A DNA stretch of 64,000 nt from Heliopora coerulea. Its lineage: Eukaryota > Cnidaria > Anthozoa > Scleralcyonacea > Helioporidae. Positions 1 to 13,657 of the stretch are shown here, one piece after another. The position numbers were made by a program, and so were the translations under genes. How positions within the stretch are numbered: the stretch's first letter is position 1; the number at the start of each line of letters is the position of its first letter. The notes under the pieces are model-generated. The model made no database searches and had not been told where the DNA came from. It saw nothing but the letters and a program-made list of their open reading frames with translations. Where the stretch lies: positions 124,001-188,000 of the forward strand of contig JASJOG010000085.1 of NCBI GenBank assembly GCA_030142905.1. The letters run 5' to 3'.

Positions 1-115
1 TGCGTTTTCGATGGATCCCCTTCTGGGGCTCAGAAATCGTTTTTCTGAGGATAGACCTTGACGATCATTCATCTGTCATCTCAAGGTATCTCCAAGCTCT
101 CACACTTCTAAAATA
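1..115 (+). repeat. Tail of a tRNA-derived SINE, cut by the window edge
   Basis: The sequence starts inside a tRNA-like 3' half (TGGGGCTCAGAAATC) and continues with the same tail that follows the complete tRNA-like units at 16.2-16.7 kb: a short TCTGAG hairpin, a GATCATTCATCT stretch and CCAAGCTCTCAC. The promoter-bearing 5' half lies outside the window. Seen directly by comparison with the other copies. Confidence 0.7.
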
Positions 116-3100
116 TGAATTTCAGTTATTGTATTCCTTAGCTTGTACAGTAAATGCCTTGCTAACGTGAACGTACCATCCTGAATTGCAAAACCTTCAA
201 ATTAGCCCATATTTGCTCGTATCAAAGTACACCCCTATCTGGAATCTCATGAAAATCAGGAAAGCGGTAGGGTGACATAAGTCGAATTCCTGAACTTCTA
301 AACCTCAGCAAAAGTTCTAGCCAGATCTAAGTAACGTCATTTGTGCATCAATATTCGCAGTTCCCAGAAATATTATACCGTAAGCAAATAACGATCCGTT
401 CATAATTAGTTTGTCAAATTAACTGTACTATGTATCAAACTGGCGAACTTGTCCAAGTCGAACAAGGTAAGGTTCAAGTAATCTTAACAAAAAGGTTCAG
501 GGAAAATCCGATTGCCATGACAAAGTGGCTAAAGACAAGCTGATTGAATTATCACTTAAATATGTAAGCCTAAAGTATGGTTTCAATATTTAACCCTGGA
601 GACTGTCCATATAGTCTTAAACGCTGATCCACACAGGACGATTGTCATATACGATTGTTCTTCTTGATCTTTGTGATTTACTCTCGATAATCGCCAGGAC
701 GTATTGCAACGTTGACTAGCGAATAGTAAGCAATTAACTCTTGAGAGCTAATTGCATACGCCAAGGTGAAGAACCGTACTCGACAATCTTATCGTGTAGA
801 TGGGCCCTAAGATTTACTCAGAAGAATCGAAACATTCGCAAAAGAATCCCATGCATGAATAGTGCCTTGAAGAGATAATGCCATATCCCAGAGCGACGAA
901 TTGTTTGCGCGAAGGTACTGCGTTGATGGGCCGACGTGTTGATAAGTACTTCAAAAATTTAATAATTCATGAGGAAAATACAGCGGAAAATCATAACCGT
1001 GTCACGTCTTTAAATTTGATAAAAACACGCTTGCTTTTCTCCTTAAATTTGTGAGACTTAGAAAGCACTAATTGTCAAGCTTTATGCGCGGATTGCGTAT
1101 TGAGGGGTTCGCGTTTGAATGCACTACAGCTCGTTTTTAAATATTACATAAATAACAGCAGAAAATACTCACAATCATGCAGATAATGCATGATTTAGAA
1201 ACCATAGTGGTTGCTTATTCTAACTTCACGACCGAACGTCTCCCTCGCCTGAATAAACATGTCTGACGTTAGCCAGAATAAAATCCTCGAAGTGTGCATC
1301 AGTTGTCCAAAGGCCTATTCCACTTTAATATCTAATTCCAGGAGACGGGTAGCTTTGGCTGTTCAGGAAACCAAATGATACGAGATAACGTTACCTGGAG
1401 ATACGCACGTGCTTCTTAAGTAATGATATGGCGCAATAACTTGAAAATGGCGTAGTTAATTAATTGAAAATTAACTAATTAACAGGAAACATCAATCACA
1501 ACCGAACTAGGGATAAAAATGGTCCATTTCCACCGTCTTCGCTGACACAAGTAGCCCGAACACACGGTCGAATGAGCCTGGTATTGCCTTTGCCAAATTA
1601 AAAAGCCTGAAGTCAGATAAGTACTATAATGACAGCAGAAAATAGCTTGAATTACTTGGTTAATGACGTTACATCTTCGTCTAGGTTTAGACGCCAGAGT
1701 AATAGATTGTACAAAGTTAAGTTCGTCGTTCGCTCAAAAAGAGATGATTAAATAGTTGAGGTTGTGAGATTTATGTGAAGGACAACCCAGTTCCATTTAC
1801 AGTACATTTCACTCCCTTACGAAGGACCCTAGCTCGAAAGGATAAAATCCTCTGCTTTCAGTTTCGGCAAATTACAAACCATTTCGCTTTTCATACGTCA
1901 TTTAACTCTGAGTAGCTGCATCCAGTATTCTTACATTATTGTCCAGCTCCCCCGTCATTTGCCATCGGATCAAAATAAAGGAACAAGTCCGAAATGAAGA
2001 TATCCCGATATACACATATGCAACAAATTTTCGAGTACTATAGAAGCATATAGAGCTATACAAATTTCCCGTATGTTACAGCTGGTGCACGTCGTGTGCA
2101 ACTAATATCACGAAACAACACTTCAATATTACTAAATATTCGCGTGACTAGTTCTTGGTATCACGGGAAAACAATATTTGTAAAAACTTACCTATAGGAG
2201 ACAATATCCAAAGTCAAACCACGAGCTGTCCACTCGCTATTTCAGCCAGCAATGCGCGTTCTATGCACGAGATCTGGAACGAAATAAATCTGTGAGTCTG
2301 TTTCTTCTCCGATATATAGGCTGTCGGAGAATATTCTGTTTTATTTTTCTAACGATCATAAATGGAGAAAGGAAATAGATTTAGCTAAGTATAATCCCAT
2401 TAGACATTGGTGATTAGAACACCACTAATTCAAGATGACAAATCAGATGAACTGAAATTGTGACAAGTTGTACATTTTACACTTGCAATTCTGTTTCGAT
2501 TTTTAAGTTCATTTGAAAAGAATAACTCGCCCACATTTATAACTGACTACTTAACGTGGCAGTAATAACAGAAAAACATACTTGCTCAATTAAAGTCTAA
2601 TGGAAAATTAGTTCATGTTCTATGTTACGACCATAAAAAACGGGATTAGTGGTTGAGAAAATAAAGTTGCGATTGAGTAGGAAAAAATTAGCGCTAAAGA
2701 GGGGGGATCTTATCAGAAAAGAAAAAAGTCCAAAATTTAGATTGTTTACAGCATATCGGCCAGTAGTCCGTATTTACTGACGTTGGCGTTATTATTGTTA
2801 CTGTCATCGCTATATTTGTCTTCACAACTGATTAAAATCAAGGCCTACGTGGAAGAGCTAATCGAAGCTATCGTGTACCTTTTGCTAAATTTTGGCCTGA
2901 TTCACGAATTTCACTAAAGATTCCATCACTAAAGATTCTCGAATACGCAAAATTTTGCACGACGCCCCGGACAGCTTCAGCGCATGCACTAGTATTGTTC
3001 ATGGTCTACAGGTATTAAGTTCAGGCCGCAAAAGAGCGACATGGCACATCACAGCAGTTTAAAGCTCAGCCTCAGGGAACGGATAGTCAGGTAAACGTTA

Positions 3101-3981
3101 TTTAGCTTAATCCTAGATTAGCTGGTAAATCGTTGATCACAAACCGTGGGAACTTCAGCAAAGCTGAGAACAGCGCGGGCTCAATAGAAGGGAACCAATT
3201 TACGTTGGAAATAGCTTCACAAATTTTGACAAGGAAACCGACGGGGAATAGGCGCAGGAACAGAAACTTCGGATGCAACCGAGCTAACGAAAGGTTCGCT
3301 ATAGCGGTTCAAAGTTATTCTATGCTGTACAAGTCGAAAAATATTGCACTGACTTTATAAACAAAAGGAAAAGGAATCTCTTCACGGTTTAGTACCTGCG
3401 CAGAAAGTACAAAGAGCGCAAAATGACGGATTTTACATTTTTTAAATAAAATAAATCATTGCCATAATTTCAAGGCTTTTCGCGCGTAAACCGAGGAATA
3501 CAACCCCTGGCATGGGCTGGAATTCGAAAAAGCCAACAGGAATTAAGGTCTGACTGAAGCTGTTCTAAGTCACCCTATCCCGGGCCAAGCGACAAATTTT
3601 ATGCTCACGAATAAGAACTCATTGTGTCACCCAAATGACAAACCAGACTAGCAGTAATTTGTAAAATATTTATACGTCAATGCTAAATAATATTTCTAAT
3701 GTACACCCAACATTTTGTTAGTTTTCCTATTTCGGCGTTGTCGTTTTCCGCCATACCTCGGACGTCGAACTAAACACACACTAAGTGTCTGCAATATTTC
3801 AGACATGTAAAGAATGCGAGTGCATGCTCGCCGCAATGTACTAGCTCTTTCTTTATCAAATATAAACAATCTAGGTTGCAGCATTTGTGCACTGGAACTT
3901 GTCATTGTTTTGCGATCCTGTTTTCGTTATTAGTGCATTTAAGGTTCAGTCGTTTGTAGTTGTTCAGCTGTTCAAGCTACG
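116..3981. other. Intergenic, no recognised gene
   Basis: AT-rich DNA with frequent stops in all frames. The longest open stretch is about 75 codons near 3.1-3.4 kb, with no motif and no splice-flanked exon I can defend. A short palindrome of TTAATTAATT type lies near 1.46 kb. Confidence 0.5.
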
Positions 3982-4075
3982 GTGCAGAAAACTCTGAGCT
4001 CCAGATGGGAGTCGAGCCCACATCGCTCTGAATGCTAGTCAAATGTTCTAATCATTGACCCACTCGAACCGAGAT
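3982..4075 (-). repeat. tRNA-derived SINE remnant
   Basis: Read on the minus strand this has a degraded A-box region (TCTCGGTTCGAGTGGGTCAA), an anticodon-arm-like stretch and a B-box-like GGGCTCGACTCCC, then GGAGCTCAGAG, matching the 3' part of the 16.2-16.7 kb units. It is more diverged than those copies. Inference: an older copy of the same or a sister family. Confidence 0.6.
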
Positions 4076-7000
4076 GGCAGAACTAGGTTACCAAAGTTAT
4101 AATATTTAAACTTGAGATGAGCCAGTCGCCAATGATTTGGTGTGATTTTTCTCAATCCTTGGCCTACCACAGCTCAAACGGCAAGAACGACGTAGCCTTA
4201 ACGGCTTCAAGGTGTAATATCGAGACAAACTCGCACTTGATCTTGTGGTAGTGTCAAACTGAACTGAAACACGGTTTAGCACAGTGGTTGCAACTCTTGT
4301 TCAGGAGATGGCTCACTTCACTTGGCTCAAAACACTCGTGCATGGCAAACCCGCATGGTTTGGGCTGAAAGTATCTCTAAAGAGATCATCATCGCAATCC
4401 AATACATCTAAGGGAACCTTTTTTTTCCTCAAGTGTTTCTGCATTCAGACTAGGAGTAGAGTTTTGACAAACTGTGTGAAGGGATTAACTGTAAAACACA
4501 GTGGTGAGGAGAGATCTAAGAGATGGTTCATCAGGAAATGTTAAGATCTTAATACGCAATAAAAATTGGCATTTGAAACAGATTGGATTAATATCCAGCG
4601 TGGAACCAGGCTTACCCACTGGATGCTTGGCAAAGATCGTCTCGGATTGTTGACTACAATTGAGCAAATTAGACAGATCAAGTTAAGCTCCATCGCCCGA
4701 CCACAGAACCGCCATGATCTTGGACCATGGTTTATCACAAGAGTACCACAGGTTTATGTCTTCTTACGAAACGTTGATATTGGACAGATTCAAAAACATT
4801 TTAACCAGTACGTGATAAATTTAACAAGTGAACCAAAATAAATGGAAAAAGAAAACATATCAAATAATCCTCGTACTCCCAGCCTGGATTAGCGCATAAT
4901 TAGTTTGAAAAGGGAAGGGACATTACAAAGTCTGAAGTTGAGGGAATGAAAGCTTAGTTGATAATTTTCATGTGAAAATGGAACCTATTTGTCTTCATAC
5001 CAAAACAAACAAACAAACTTGGAAAAAGACGGGGGAAGGAACTTACCAAATGGTCGTCCAAATTAAACTCAGAAATCTCTGGAAATCTGATCGCCCAAAA
5101 ATAGACTCATTAACCACCAAAAAATCAGAGACAGCTTATGTAAATTCCACAGCGAAGATGCCAGCTTTGGCATTTAAAAATTGCTACTAAAAATCTTAAT
5201 TACGGGATCATCCTCAGGGCAGCACGAAGTAAGAACCTTACGATAATCCAAAAAATAACAATAATAAGACCGAAGATGACCAGCACCTGGTGTCATCATG
5301 CTGTCCAGAAGTGTTTTTCATATACACAGGAAAGAGCGTAGCAGTGTGTAAGGACTTGCGGTTGTGCAAGTGGAATATTGTCGCACATCCCAGTTTCAAG
5401 AATTTGTCCCTGCTAATGAGTCGTTTCGGTGCCCTCTTAACAGCCTCCCACCCCTGAAACAAAAAGTTCGAGCTCTCCTTGGCTATTTTGATGCATTTTT
5501 CAAAGGTTTTCTATGATTCGTCTTGGCTTGGCTTGGCTTGGCTAGTTTGGCCATGGTACAATGCAAGTTATCGCAACTTGTAGCAAGTCGACTTGTAGTG
5601 ACTTGTGTCCAACCTTCCTCGCATGCGCATACAAGCGTGCGCTGTAAGGACACGTGATATAATTAGGGATTACTGACAGGAAAAATCTAAAAGGAGTTTC
5701 TGTTTGCGAATTTTTTGAGGGGTGTTAACGTTTATCTGATCATCATCGAATTTCTAATTCTTGATGTGAAACGAGAAATTTATACATAACATTCAGTTCC
5801 ATGTCGAAAAACATGTGAACTGACGTGTGAGATTTCCTTCTCAGATTCATTCTTACTTTATGAAAACAGTAAATCAAACGAAATCATACCTCGAGCTCCA
5901 TCCAAAATCTTGATTTCTTGATACTAAGGTATAATATGTGGGAAAAAAATACGTTCGATCTGACGTCAACAGATGGATGAGTTCTTTGAAAACGAGGCGA
6001 TAGCTGAGGTTTTTTAAGACATTTAGGAATTTAGATATCGGATCAAACACTCCATTTGAGTACTAAACATCGTCTCAAACGCAATCGTATTTAACGAGAA
6101 AATCAGGTTGGATTTTGTCAAAATTTTCAGGTAATTAAGATACGATTTCCAAAACAATGCCTAGGTAAAGTGACTTCCATCGTTTTCCTCTTGAATTGTT
6201 AAAATATTTAACAAACAAAAGACGGATGTTCAGTATTGTTCAGTATTCGGATTTGGTTGGTTTTATACTTTCTACAGTTGTCGGCAAGTTCTCGATTCCA
6301 GTACTCCCTTTCCTTCACCGGCTCCAAAGACCTAACTTTTTTCTTGTATTCTTTGTTCCTTCCCAGTTTTTGCTCAGCTCATTTCATGTCTTCTCTAGTT
6401 GTAGGTTTCCGATATATCGTACACTGGACATTTGAGGTTAAAAAGTAGGCTTCGAAAAATGAAACTGATCTCGTTTAAATTTTTCTTTATCGCTAACTGC
6501 TGGCTTGATACAAGCACCTGCAGTTTTTGATTGATAGATAAAGTCACTAGTTTTAGCCGCCAGATCAGTGAAATATCAAGTCTTTGATAAGTACGCACGT
6601 ACTGTTACGAACAACAAAATAAGGCAGCAGTATTAATATTTGAGTGAGTCAGAGGAGGCTCGTTTTTATCTAGGCACCACAGCAACATTCTTGCCCCAAA
6701 GCTCCGACAGGATATAAACGAATTACCCTGGTCAGTATATATTCCAATAAGACGGATAAATCTGACCAATACTATTGATTTTTGCATTAGGAATCTATGC
6801 TTCACCCGTTATAAAAAAAACTTCGGCAAAATGCGTTCAAGGATTATGAAAAGTGTATTTTTGAGACAAGAAAAAAGGGGTCTGGAACAAAGTGTCTCCT
6901 CGCTATAATAATTATTTAAATATAAACAGTCAAGTTAACACTCGAAATTTGATATTGCTGCCAAGCGTTGTTACCTTCCCATCAACACATACAACTAGTA

Positions 7001-10000
7001 ACGTCATCAAACTAAGATTTCAAATGCTTCACAACAATCCAACAACAAATGATCAAGAGTACATTCAACTCTTTGCAGGCAGGATCAGTGTTATACTGTC
7101 TTACTCTGGCAAACGCCGGGACGATTTTACTTGTCAAGGGGATATATTTTGTCGGGAAAGGGTCGAACTTTATTGTTTTTTTCTCAATCTATAATTTTTA
7201 AGGAAAGAGAATGCTAAGTATCGATTTCTTTCGCTTCGTAAACACTTTAATCTGTCTGACATGTTACAAAAAACACTCGTTTGAGAATTCGATCCTTATC
7301 AAAACACCTCAAAGAGCGTCAGCTTAGCCTCGCTTTTCAGACCTCCTTTCTCGTTGTTTGATCTCTGGTCAAATTCTTTGGCTTGTGTTTTGTCAGTAAT
7401 GGCTTAATGTTTGAATATCAATTGAAATACGTTCCTTCGCGTTTGATATGTAACATAAGGACCTAAACAAAAATGTCGAATGTTGTTAATTTCAGTTACG
7501 AGATGAAAGATTTAACTTGTAAAACAAATTGTCACAACGGAATTTTTACTTTAACATGCCAAAAAACATGTTTCCACAAGTGCTCGAATCCTGGCGATTG
7601 GTAATGTGAACATTCTTAGTTTTGTCATTTCAGATGGTAACGAGATAGCTCATTTGCATGCAAGAACATTTTAACTCCGATTATGAAATGAAAACATGTA
7701 TGTAAATGTTCAAATTTTCAATAAGAAAAATTATTTTCACTAGTCAAATGGCGTGTCCCCCTCTGAGTTTTTCCCTTACCTCAGTGGAATTGACGAAAAA
7801 AATGGAGATTAAGATGAACTCAGGATCAATGGATGACAACCTTCTTGACTCAATTGTACCAAAGCGGGTTATGAGACCAATGTAAATCTCAAGAGTCCGA
7901 AGAGCCAGTAATCTGATTTTCATCGCCTTGAACGTTCAGCGATGTTTAAAACGTTTAACATACTTGGTCCCAGCTGTCAACGAAGACCTTGATGTCTCAA
8001 GCAAACTAAGATCTACGTTCAGTTTGATGGGTTACTCAAAGCGTTGGCAGCTCTATTCCTTTTACTAGGGCTTTGACTTATTCAAGGACTATTCGTAGAG
8101 TTTAACGACAACTCATTTGTAGGCTCTCAGTAGAGTTTACCATTGACTGATTTACTGCACGTCCTTTGTAAACTGAGATGCCTGCATGATCACTATGAAC
8201 TCAAAAAGACAATTTCCAGGGTATCATCTTCGGGAGCGGAGATAAGACTCTGGTACGAAGACACGTTCCTGTTTGACTACAACTGGAATGATCCTTGGTT
8301 TATTTCAAAGATAAGCTGATTATCTCGTTCCGTCCTCGTTCTCACTTCTTAACTACTCCATTATCGTTGTTTTGCTGCTTAAGACAGCAATCCTCAGAGA
8401 ATCTAGATTTTCTTCGAGGGGGTAGCCAGGTTCTACTCGATAAGAACTTGTTACGTCATGTAAGTGAACGTTTTCTTTATAAATAACAATCTAAATCCTT
8501 GCGTTCTGGACTTCTGGTTCGCTAGAAGCGATGTTGCCACCGCTTTTATGGATGCATACAGATGATTGACATTCCCTACCACGAATTAGGAGAATTTAAA
8601 ATATGATGACCGTAGAAAACGAACAGTATTTTTTTTTTTTTTAAGAAAATCAAAACATATTTCAGTTTCCTGATAGGTTTAAAGAAACATTCATCCAAGA
8701 AAAAGACTTTTGTGATCAGTTGTAATAACCAGCGACTACGTCAACGTTTAGGCTCGTCCTCACTTCTTGTTGCCTTTTCTTGATCTCATCAACTTCTACT
8801 CGTGTTCCTATCCAAACAGTTTACTCCAGGAAACGCGATGGTATATTCTATTCCCTATATTAATTTACAGCGCAAGGCAACTATGCACTTTCAAGCGACA
8901 CTTATATTTTTGGCCTATCCACAAATTGTGCACTGTAGCATCTGCAGCGAAGTGCGGTGAATCGACGACGAGGTGTATATCCACCTCTCAACAACTCTGG
9001 AGGTCTTTTCAAACTGTCTTAATAACTTATTTTCACTGCTGTCAAGATTGTTAAGAAGATAGGTTCGCGACTTTGATGACTATTGCTATCAAACATAGAA
9101 ATTTTTCCCCAGATAGGAAAATGAAATCATGTTCTTTGGCATTCTCAGTCTAAATTTAACCAGCCGTTCAGCAAGCAGGTTGACGATATTTACTCTTGCT
9201 GATATAAGAGTTTCTGTAGGGTATGATCTTTCTAAAACAACAACAACACAAGAGACGTGAAGGACCCACTTGATAATCTTTATCTCACTTCAACCTGTCA
9301 CAGAAGGTATTAATGCCAGAAAAAGCCAGTCCTGAATTCTTTGAATACTTCAGAGGCCAGAGGCGCAAACTACGTTAAATCTGTTGCAATTCGTCATATT
9401 AAGGTCTGACGACGGCCCCTTGATCAAGTTTCAAAGTTTGCTCAACTTTGACAATAGAGTTAGAACAATGGTGGTTTTGTGTCGGTCTAGGTGACAGCAG
9501 TTTTTGTGACAATTAGCTTAGTATGTAGAGCTGAAACGTGTATTTACCTTCATTATACGTTACTTTTGAGACCAGAGTCAGCTCCAACTGAATTGCGATG
9601 AGCTGTGGGACCACTAGCACTGGTTTTGTATGTGGTTGAGATATGGTGGATGCAAGTCAATGTGCGTGATTCAATATGCCAATGTTTGCTTATGTGGGTG
9701 AGAGTGTGTGTGTGCGTGTGTGCACGCGCAAGAATTACGATCGGGTGAATGGAATATCAATTATAGTGGAAGATGAGGGTCCACTGTCCCTGTAGGAATA
9801 ATTAGTTTGTCATGTTTACAATCTTTGGGAAACAGTTTACAATCTTGCTTTAACCGTTATGAACGCAAATTACTGCTGTCACCTCTATCAAATAATCATG
9901 AAAATGGCCTCTTAATTACGGCAATATTTTAATAATTTGTCACGGGCATGCCCTTAGACACCATGGTTTAGCTCCTTGTCGAGGACTCTAGCCCTGCGTC

Positions 10001-10230
10001 GGGAAATTAGCTGCGCCACCTCTGTCGGAAGTCATTTGTCGTGCAGCATCACTGATCACATGCGGTAAAGATCAACAATCGTAAGCAACAATTAGATGTA
10101 AGTAACTGTTTTGAGTAAGTACCAGTAATTAGACGAGGTAACTCTACAACGATGTGTAATATTTGGGTGCCATTACAAGAGATGGTGTAACTTCCTAAAC
10201 ATCCCGGAGAAAAGATCACAAGCCTTTTAG
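4076..10230. other. Intergenic, no recognised gene
   Basis: Six kilobases without a coding region I can support. Open stretches of 60-100 codons occur but lack domain motifs, coding-like composition or paired splice sites. A small tandem GGCTT run sits near 5.52 kb and a GTGTGTGT run near 9.7 kb. Confidence 0.5.
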
Positions 10231-10303
10231 CGCCTCGGAAGCTCAGTTATACCGCTAGCTAAGTAAATCAGGCCACGAGGAACGATTCCCACCGAGATTA
10301 TTT
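10231..10303 (+). repeat. tRNA-like sequence, diverged
   Basis: CCTCGGAAGCTCAGTTATACC resembles a tRNA D-arm with A box, and AACGATTCCCACCGAG about 45 nt later resembles a weak T-arm. The anticodon stem is not convincing. Best read as a decayed tRNA-derived repeat, not a functional tRNA. Confidence 0.35.
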
Positions 10304-12592
10304 GGACAAAGACGGCCTCAGTTTGTTAGTTCTTTGACTCCTACAATTTCTCTTATCACATTTCATTTTCAATCACGAGAATGACAGTGATACTTCTTAG
10401 AAAATTAACTTACAAGAAATTAAGGCCTCGTGCACGTCCCATTTACATTTTCTGGTCATAAAGTTAAGATTATCACTTTTTCAAACTTATCATCAGTATT
10501 TATGGCACATGAACAGCGACAATCTACATGCAGTCTCTCTAGTACTGAATCAGACAAGTAACAGCAGCTCTAGCGTTAGAGCTCTGTGGGAATAAGTCTG
10601 CGTAGTTCTAACTGAGTGACAAACAGGAAACTTTACGAGTGCAAAGTAGGTTAAAAAGAAAAAGACCTACTACCAGATCGAGCTGCTGCAGAATAAAACT
10701 GTGCTGGTTCCTCACTTGACTTACTCTATGTCCCAAATTTTTGGATTTAGTGGTCTATTATATGAACCACCGAACGATGTAACAACTGGAATGTTGAATT
10801 CAGTAAGTGATTGGACCAAAAAGTTGTGTCAAGAATGCCTGCCATGGGGGGTTTTTGGCCATCAATCTGTGGACCCTACGGGGTCGTTTCGAGGTTCATT
10901 TGACGATGATGTACGCGGAAATGACTGCGTTGGAAACCGAAATTGTCAGGCAAAAGGCTCCATTTTTGGATTCGCATTTAGATTGGCAGCCGTCCTTCAA
11001 GTTTATAATAGAGTTCGGTGATACAACTGCTGATTAAAAATATTACAGCTAACGAAGCCGTGGGAAACTACCAAGAAGGTGAGATAAATCAAAGTCTCTT
11101 AAAAAAAAGTGTTGCGTTCATGCCAGAATGAGTGAAGATAATTCAATAACAAGGGGGAACTCAGGAGTGTGAAAGATTAAGGTACGAAAACCCTTTTCGC
11201 ATTCTTTTTGACACTTCGGTCGGACAAGAAAGACGTTCGTTAACTCCTTAATCTCTGACACTCGTTTCATCTCTTACTTAACATCACATTAATTATACGA
11301 GCGTGGATTCAAGGTTGATGGAGAAGGGCCGTCAACTCAATAGGCATTCAATATTAGTTGGCAGAACAAAAAAAAATTCAGATTTTCATAAGATTAATCG
11401 TTCTTAAACTTTGATTTCCAGAAACGCTGCGAATTACGGGCGTTCCGACATCCTATCGTCTTCTTCTTTACGTTGTCATTTCCCAGTCAACGAAAGAAAT
11501 TGAGGTAGAGCTTTATAAAGACCTGTTGTTCACTTTGGGTACCTTTCTTGCCGTTTATCGCAAAAATTTTGGCTTTTATGCCGATATACCAGCAACCCAA
11601 ACGCAGTTCACATCCTTAGGCTAAGTTTAGATTCTAAAGGAGTCGACTGGATTTTGGATAATACTGTTCTTATATCGAAAAAGTGCAGAACTTTGATGAT
11701 GGTTTTAGCTGGCAGTTTTGAGTAACTTTTCGCCCAGCATTGCTGTGACAACGGTGGAGGAAGACTGTTGGGAATATTCGCCACCCAAAATTTCAGAAAT
11801 GTTCACATTACTGCCAAAAACAGCTTAAGATTCCACGGAATATGTTTCAGAGAAGCTATATAAGATTTCTCGAAGAGACTGATCCCCAAAAGCTAAACTT
11901 CTCCGTGGCCGCGTGTTGTAATTGGAGTAGGTCTCCCCAAAAATTCAGGTCTTGCCTCGGTAGAATCAGGAGATAAAATGTAATCCGACATAAGATCATT
12001 CTTCGAATAATCATAAACTCTAGAAGATTGGTTTTTTTCACAGTTTTCATATATAAATTTGTAGACCCGCGTTAAAAACTTCAGGGCAGCATATATGTCC
12101 TGGACGATATATGAACCTTGTCAATCTGAAACCACGCTTCTCAAATCCAACTTTAGAAAGTTCTATCTGTTATATAGACATGGTAAACTATATGACATAC
12201 ATAAATGATTGATGTACATGGTAGGTCAAATGACATTGATAGGATCTGCCTCAATAAATATTCTAAATAATCAGATTCTTCGATCAGGCAACACATACGA
12301 TGCCGAAACTTTGGAGAGTACTCAATGACGTTTAGAAAGTCTTTTCTCAGTTACTTTTCACATCTTTACGTGGTCGTAATCCAGGTTAACTCACAGTGAG
12401 CTTTTCAAACTCTAATAGTATTAATTTCTAAGAGTTTTAATTATGATCATCAAGAAGTCGGATCAAGAGGTGATTGGCCAGCGAACAATATTCGCAAATT
12501 CCAAGAATATTTAAGATACTCAGCATTTGGATTTGGTCAGCCATGTTTGGATTGCCAAGCAATATCTGAAGCATCATGTAAAAAGTAAGACT
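10304..12592. other. Intergenic, no recognised gene
   Basis: Two overlapping open frames of about 75-105 codons near 10.7-11.0 kb are the longest here. Neither shows a recognisable domain, and neither can be joined to another exon by phase. Otherwise AT-rich with no repeat I recognise. Confidence 0.45.
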
Positions 12593-12688
12593 GACATCTT
12601 GAGATAGATAAACGATCGTTCATCAGACGATCGTTCATCTATCTCAAGATATATCCAATCTCTCACATTTCTAAAAACATAAACTGCA
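12593..12688 (+). repeat. SINE tail with an internal palindrome
   Basis: A perfect inverted repeat (TCTTGAGATAGATAAACGAT against ATCTATCTCAAGA) is followed by ATATATCCAATCTCTCAC and a stretch ending AAACTGCAAG. This matches the tail of the 16.5 kb SINE. No tRNA-like head is present, so this is a 5'-truncated copy in which part of the tail is duplicated in inverted orientation. Confidence 0.6.
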
Positions 12689-13429
12689 AGACGGACATCC
12701 ATGCTCAAGAAAATGATCATCTTGCTCAAAGAGATTAGCAGACGACCAAGGGAACCTGTTATAGTTTATTGCTGTCACTTCATCGCTTTATGTAGCAAAG
12801 ATTCACAACGTTTATGGAGGTCTTGAAAAGATTTATTTCCCAGAGGCTAAACGTATTAAACTTTTTTTCATCATAAAACTAAATAAATAAAATATTTCTG
12901 CATGGTCTGTTTTCATGGGTACGTGGTTGTACGCAGGCATACTGGACTTTTTGGTCACAAAAAGTAATTTCGTCAGAAATTTAAAAGCAGTAAGAGGCTC
13001 AAAGCTTTGTTCCTCGGTCATTCAATCAAAACGTTACGTTTAACGATATTGACCATGTTCTTTCAGTCAGTCAAGGCAACCACGCAAAGTAGTCTCAGAG
13101 CCCCGGTGACACAACAACAATTTGACTTTACAAAATGTGTTAACGCAAAAAGGCTCACATTCTCACGAAATGAAAATGACAAATTTGCAAAACTACATCA
13201 CCTGTTTGTTTAGTTCCTTTATTTCGTATCGCTTCGTAATGAAAATGGATGTTGATAATTAAATCTCAACGAAATTCGAGGCTGCGGAAAATGTGTGGAT
13301 TTTGCTGAGGGTTTAGATCAGTTCTCGTTGTAAACCAGCGAAATGATTGGTTAATTCGGCGTTTTTGACGCGCTTAACCCCCAATTATACATAACCGTTG
13401 GAGCATTCGTTTTCGAGTGTTACAGTTCG

Positions 13430-13657
13430 CACACATTGGCCGCGTGACGCAACGCCGTAACCGTACGCCGTAACGAGTGGAAATTAGCGCGATATTAGTT
13501 TAATGGTACCGTTGACACATTGAATGCTTTCTCATTGCAGTATTGCGGTAAAACTTTCAGAGTGAAAGATATTAAAAAAAAAACATGGAGATAATTGTCA
13601 AGCGTTACGGCGTAGGTTACGGCGTAGGTTACGGCGTCGCGTTACGCGTCCACTGTG
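13430..13657. mobile_element. Palindromic MITE with ACGCCGTAAC repeats
   Basis: The left end reads CACACATTGGCCGCGTGACG and the right end is close to its reverse complement, finishing CGCGTCCACTGTG. Inside both ends the ten-base unit ACGCCGTAAC (or GTTACGGCGT) recurs two to three times. The terminal repeats are about 45-55 bp on a 228-bp element with no coding capacity. The CAC..GTG ends are compatible with hAT-like elements, but I see no clear target duplication. Confidence 0.75.
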
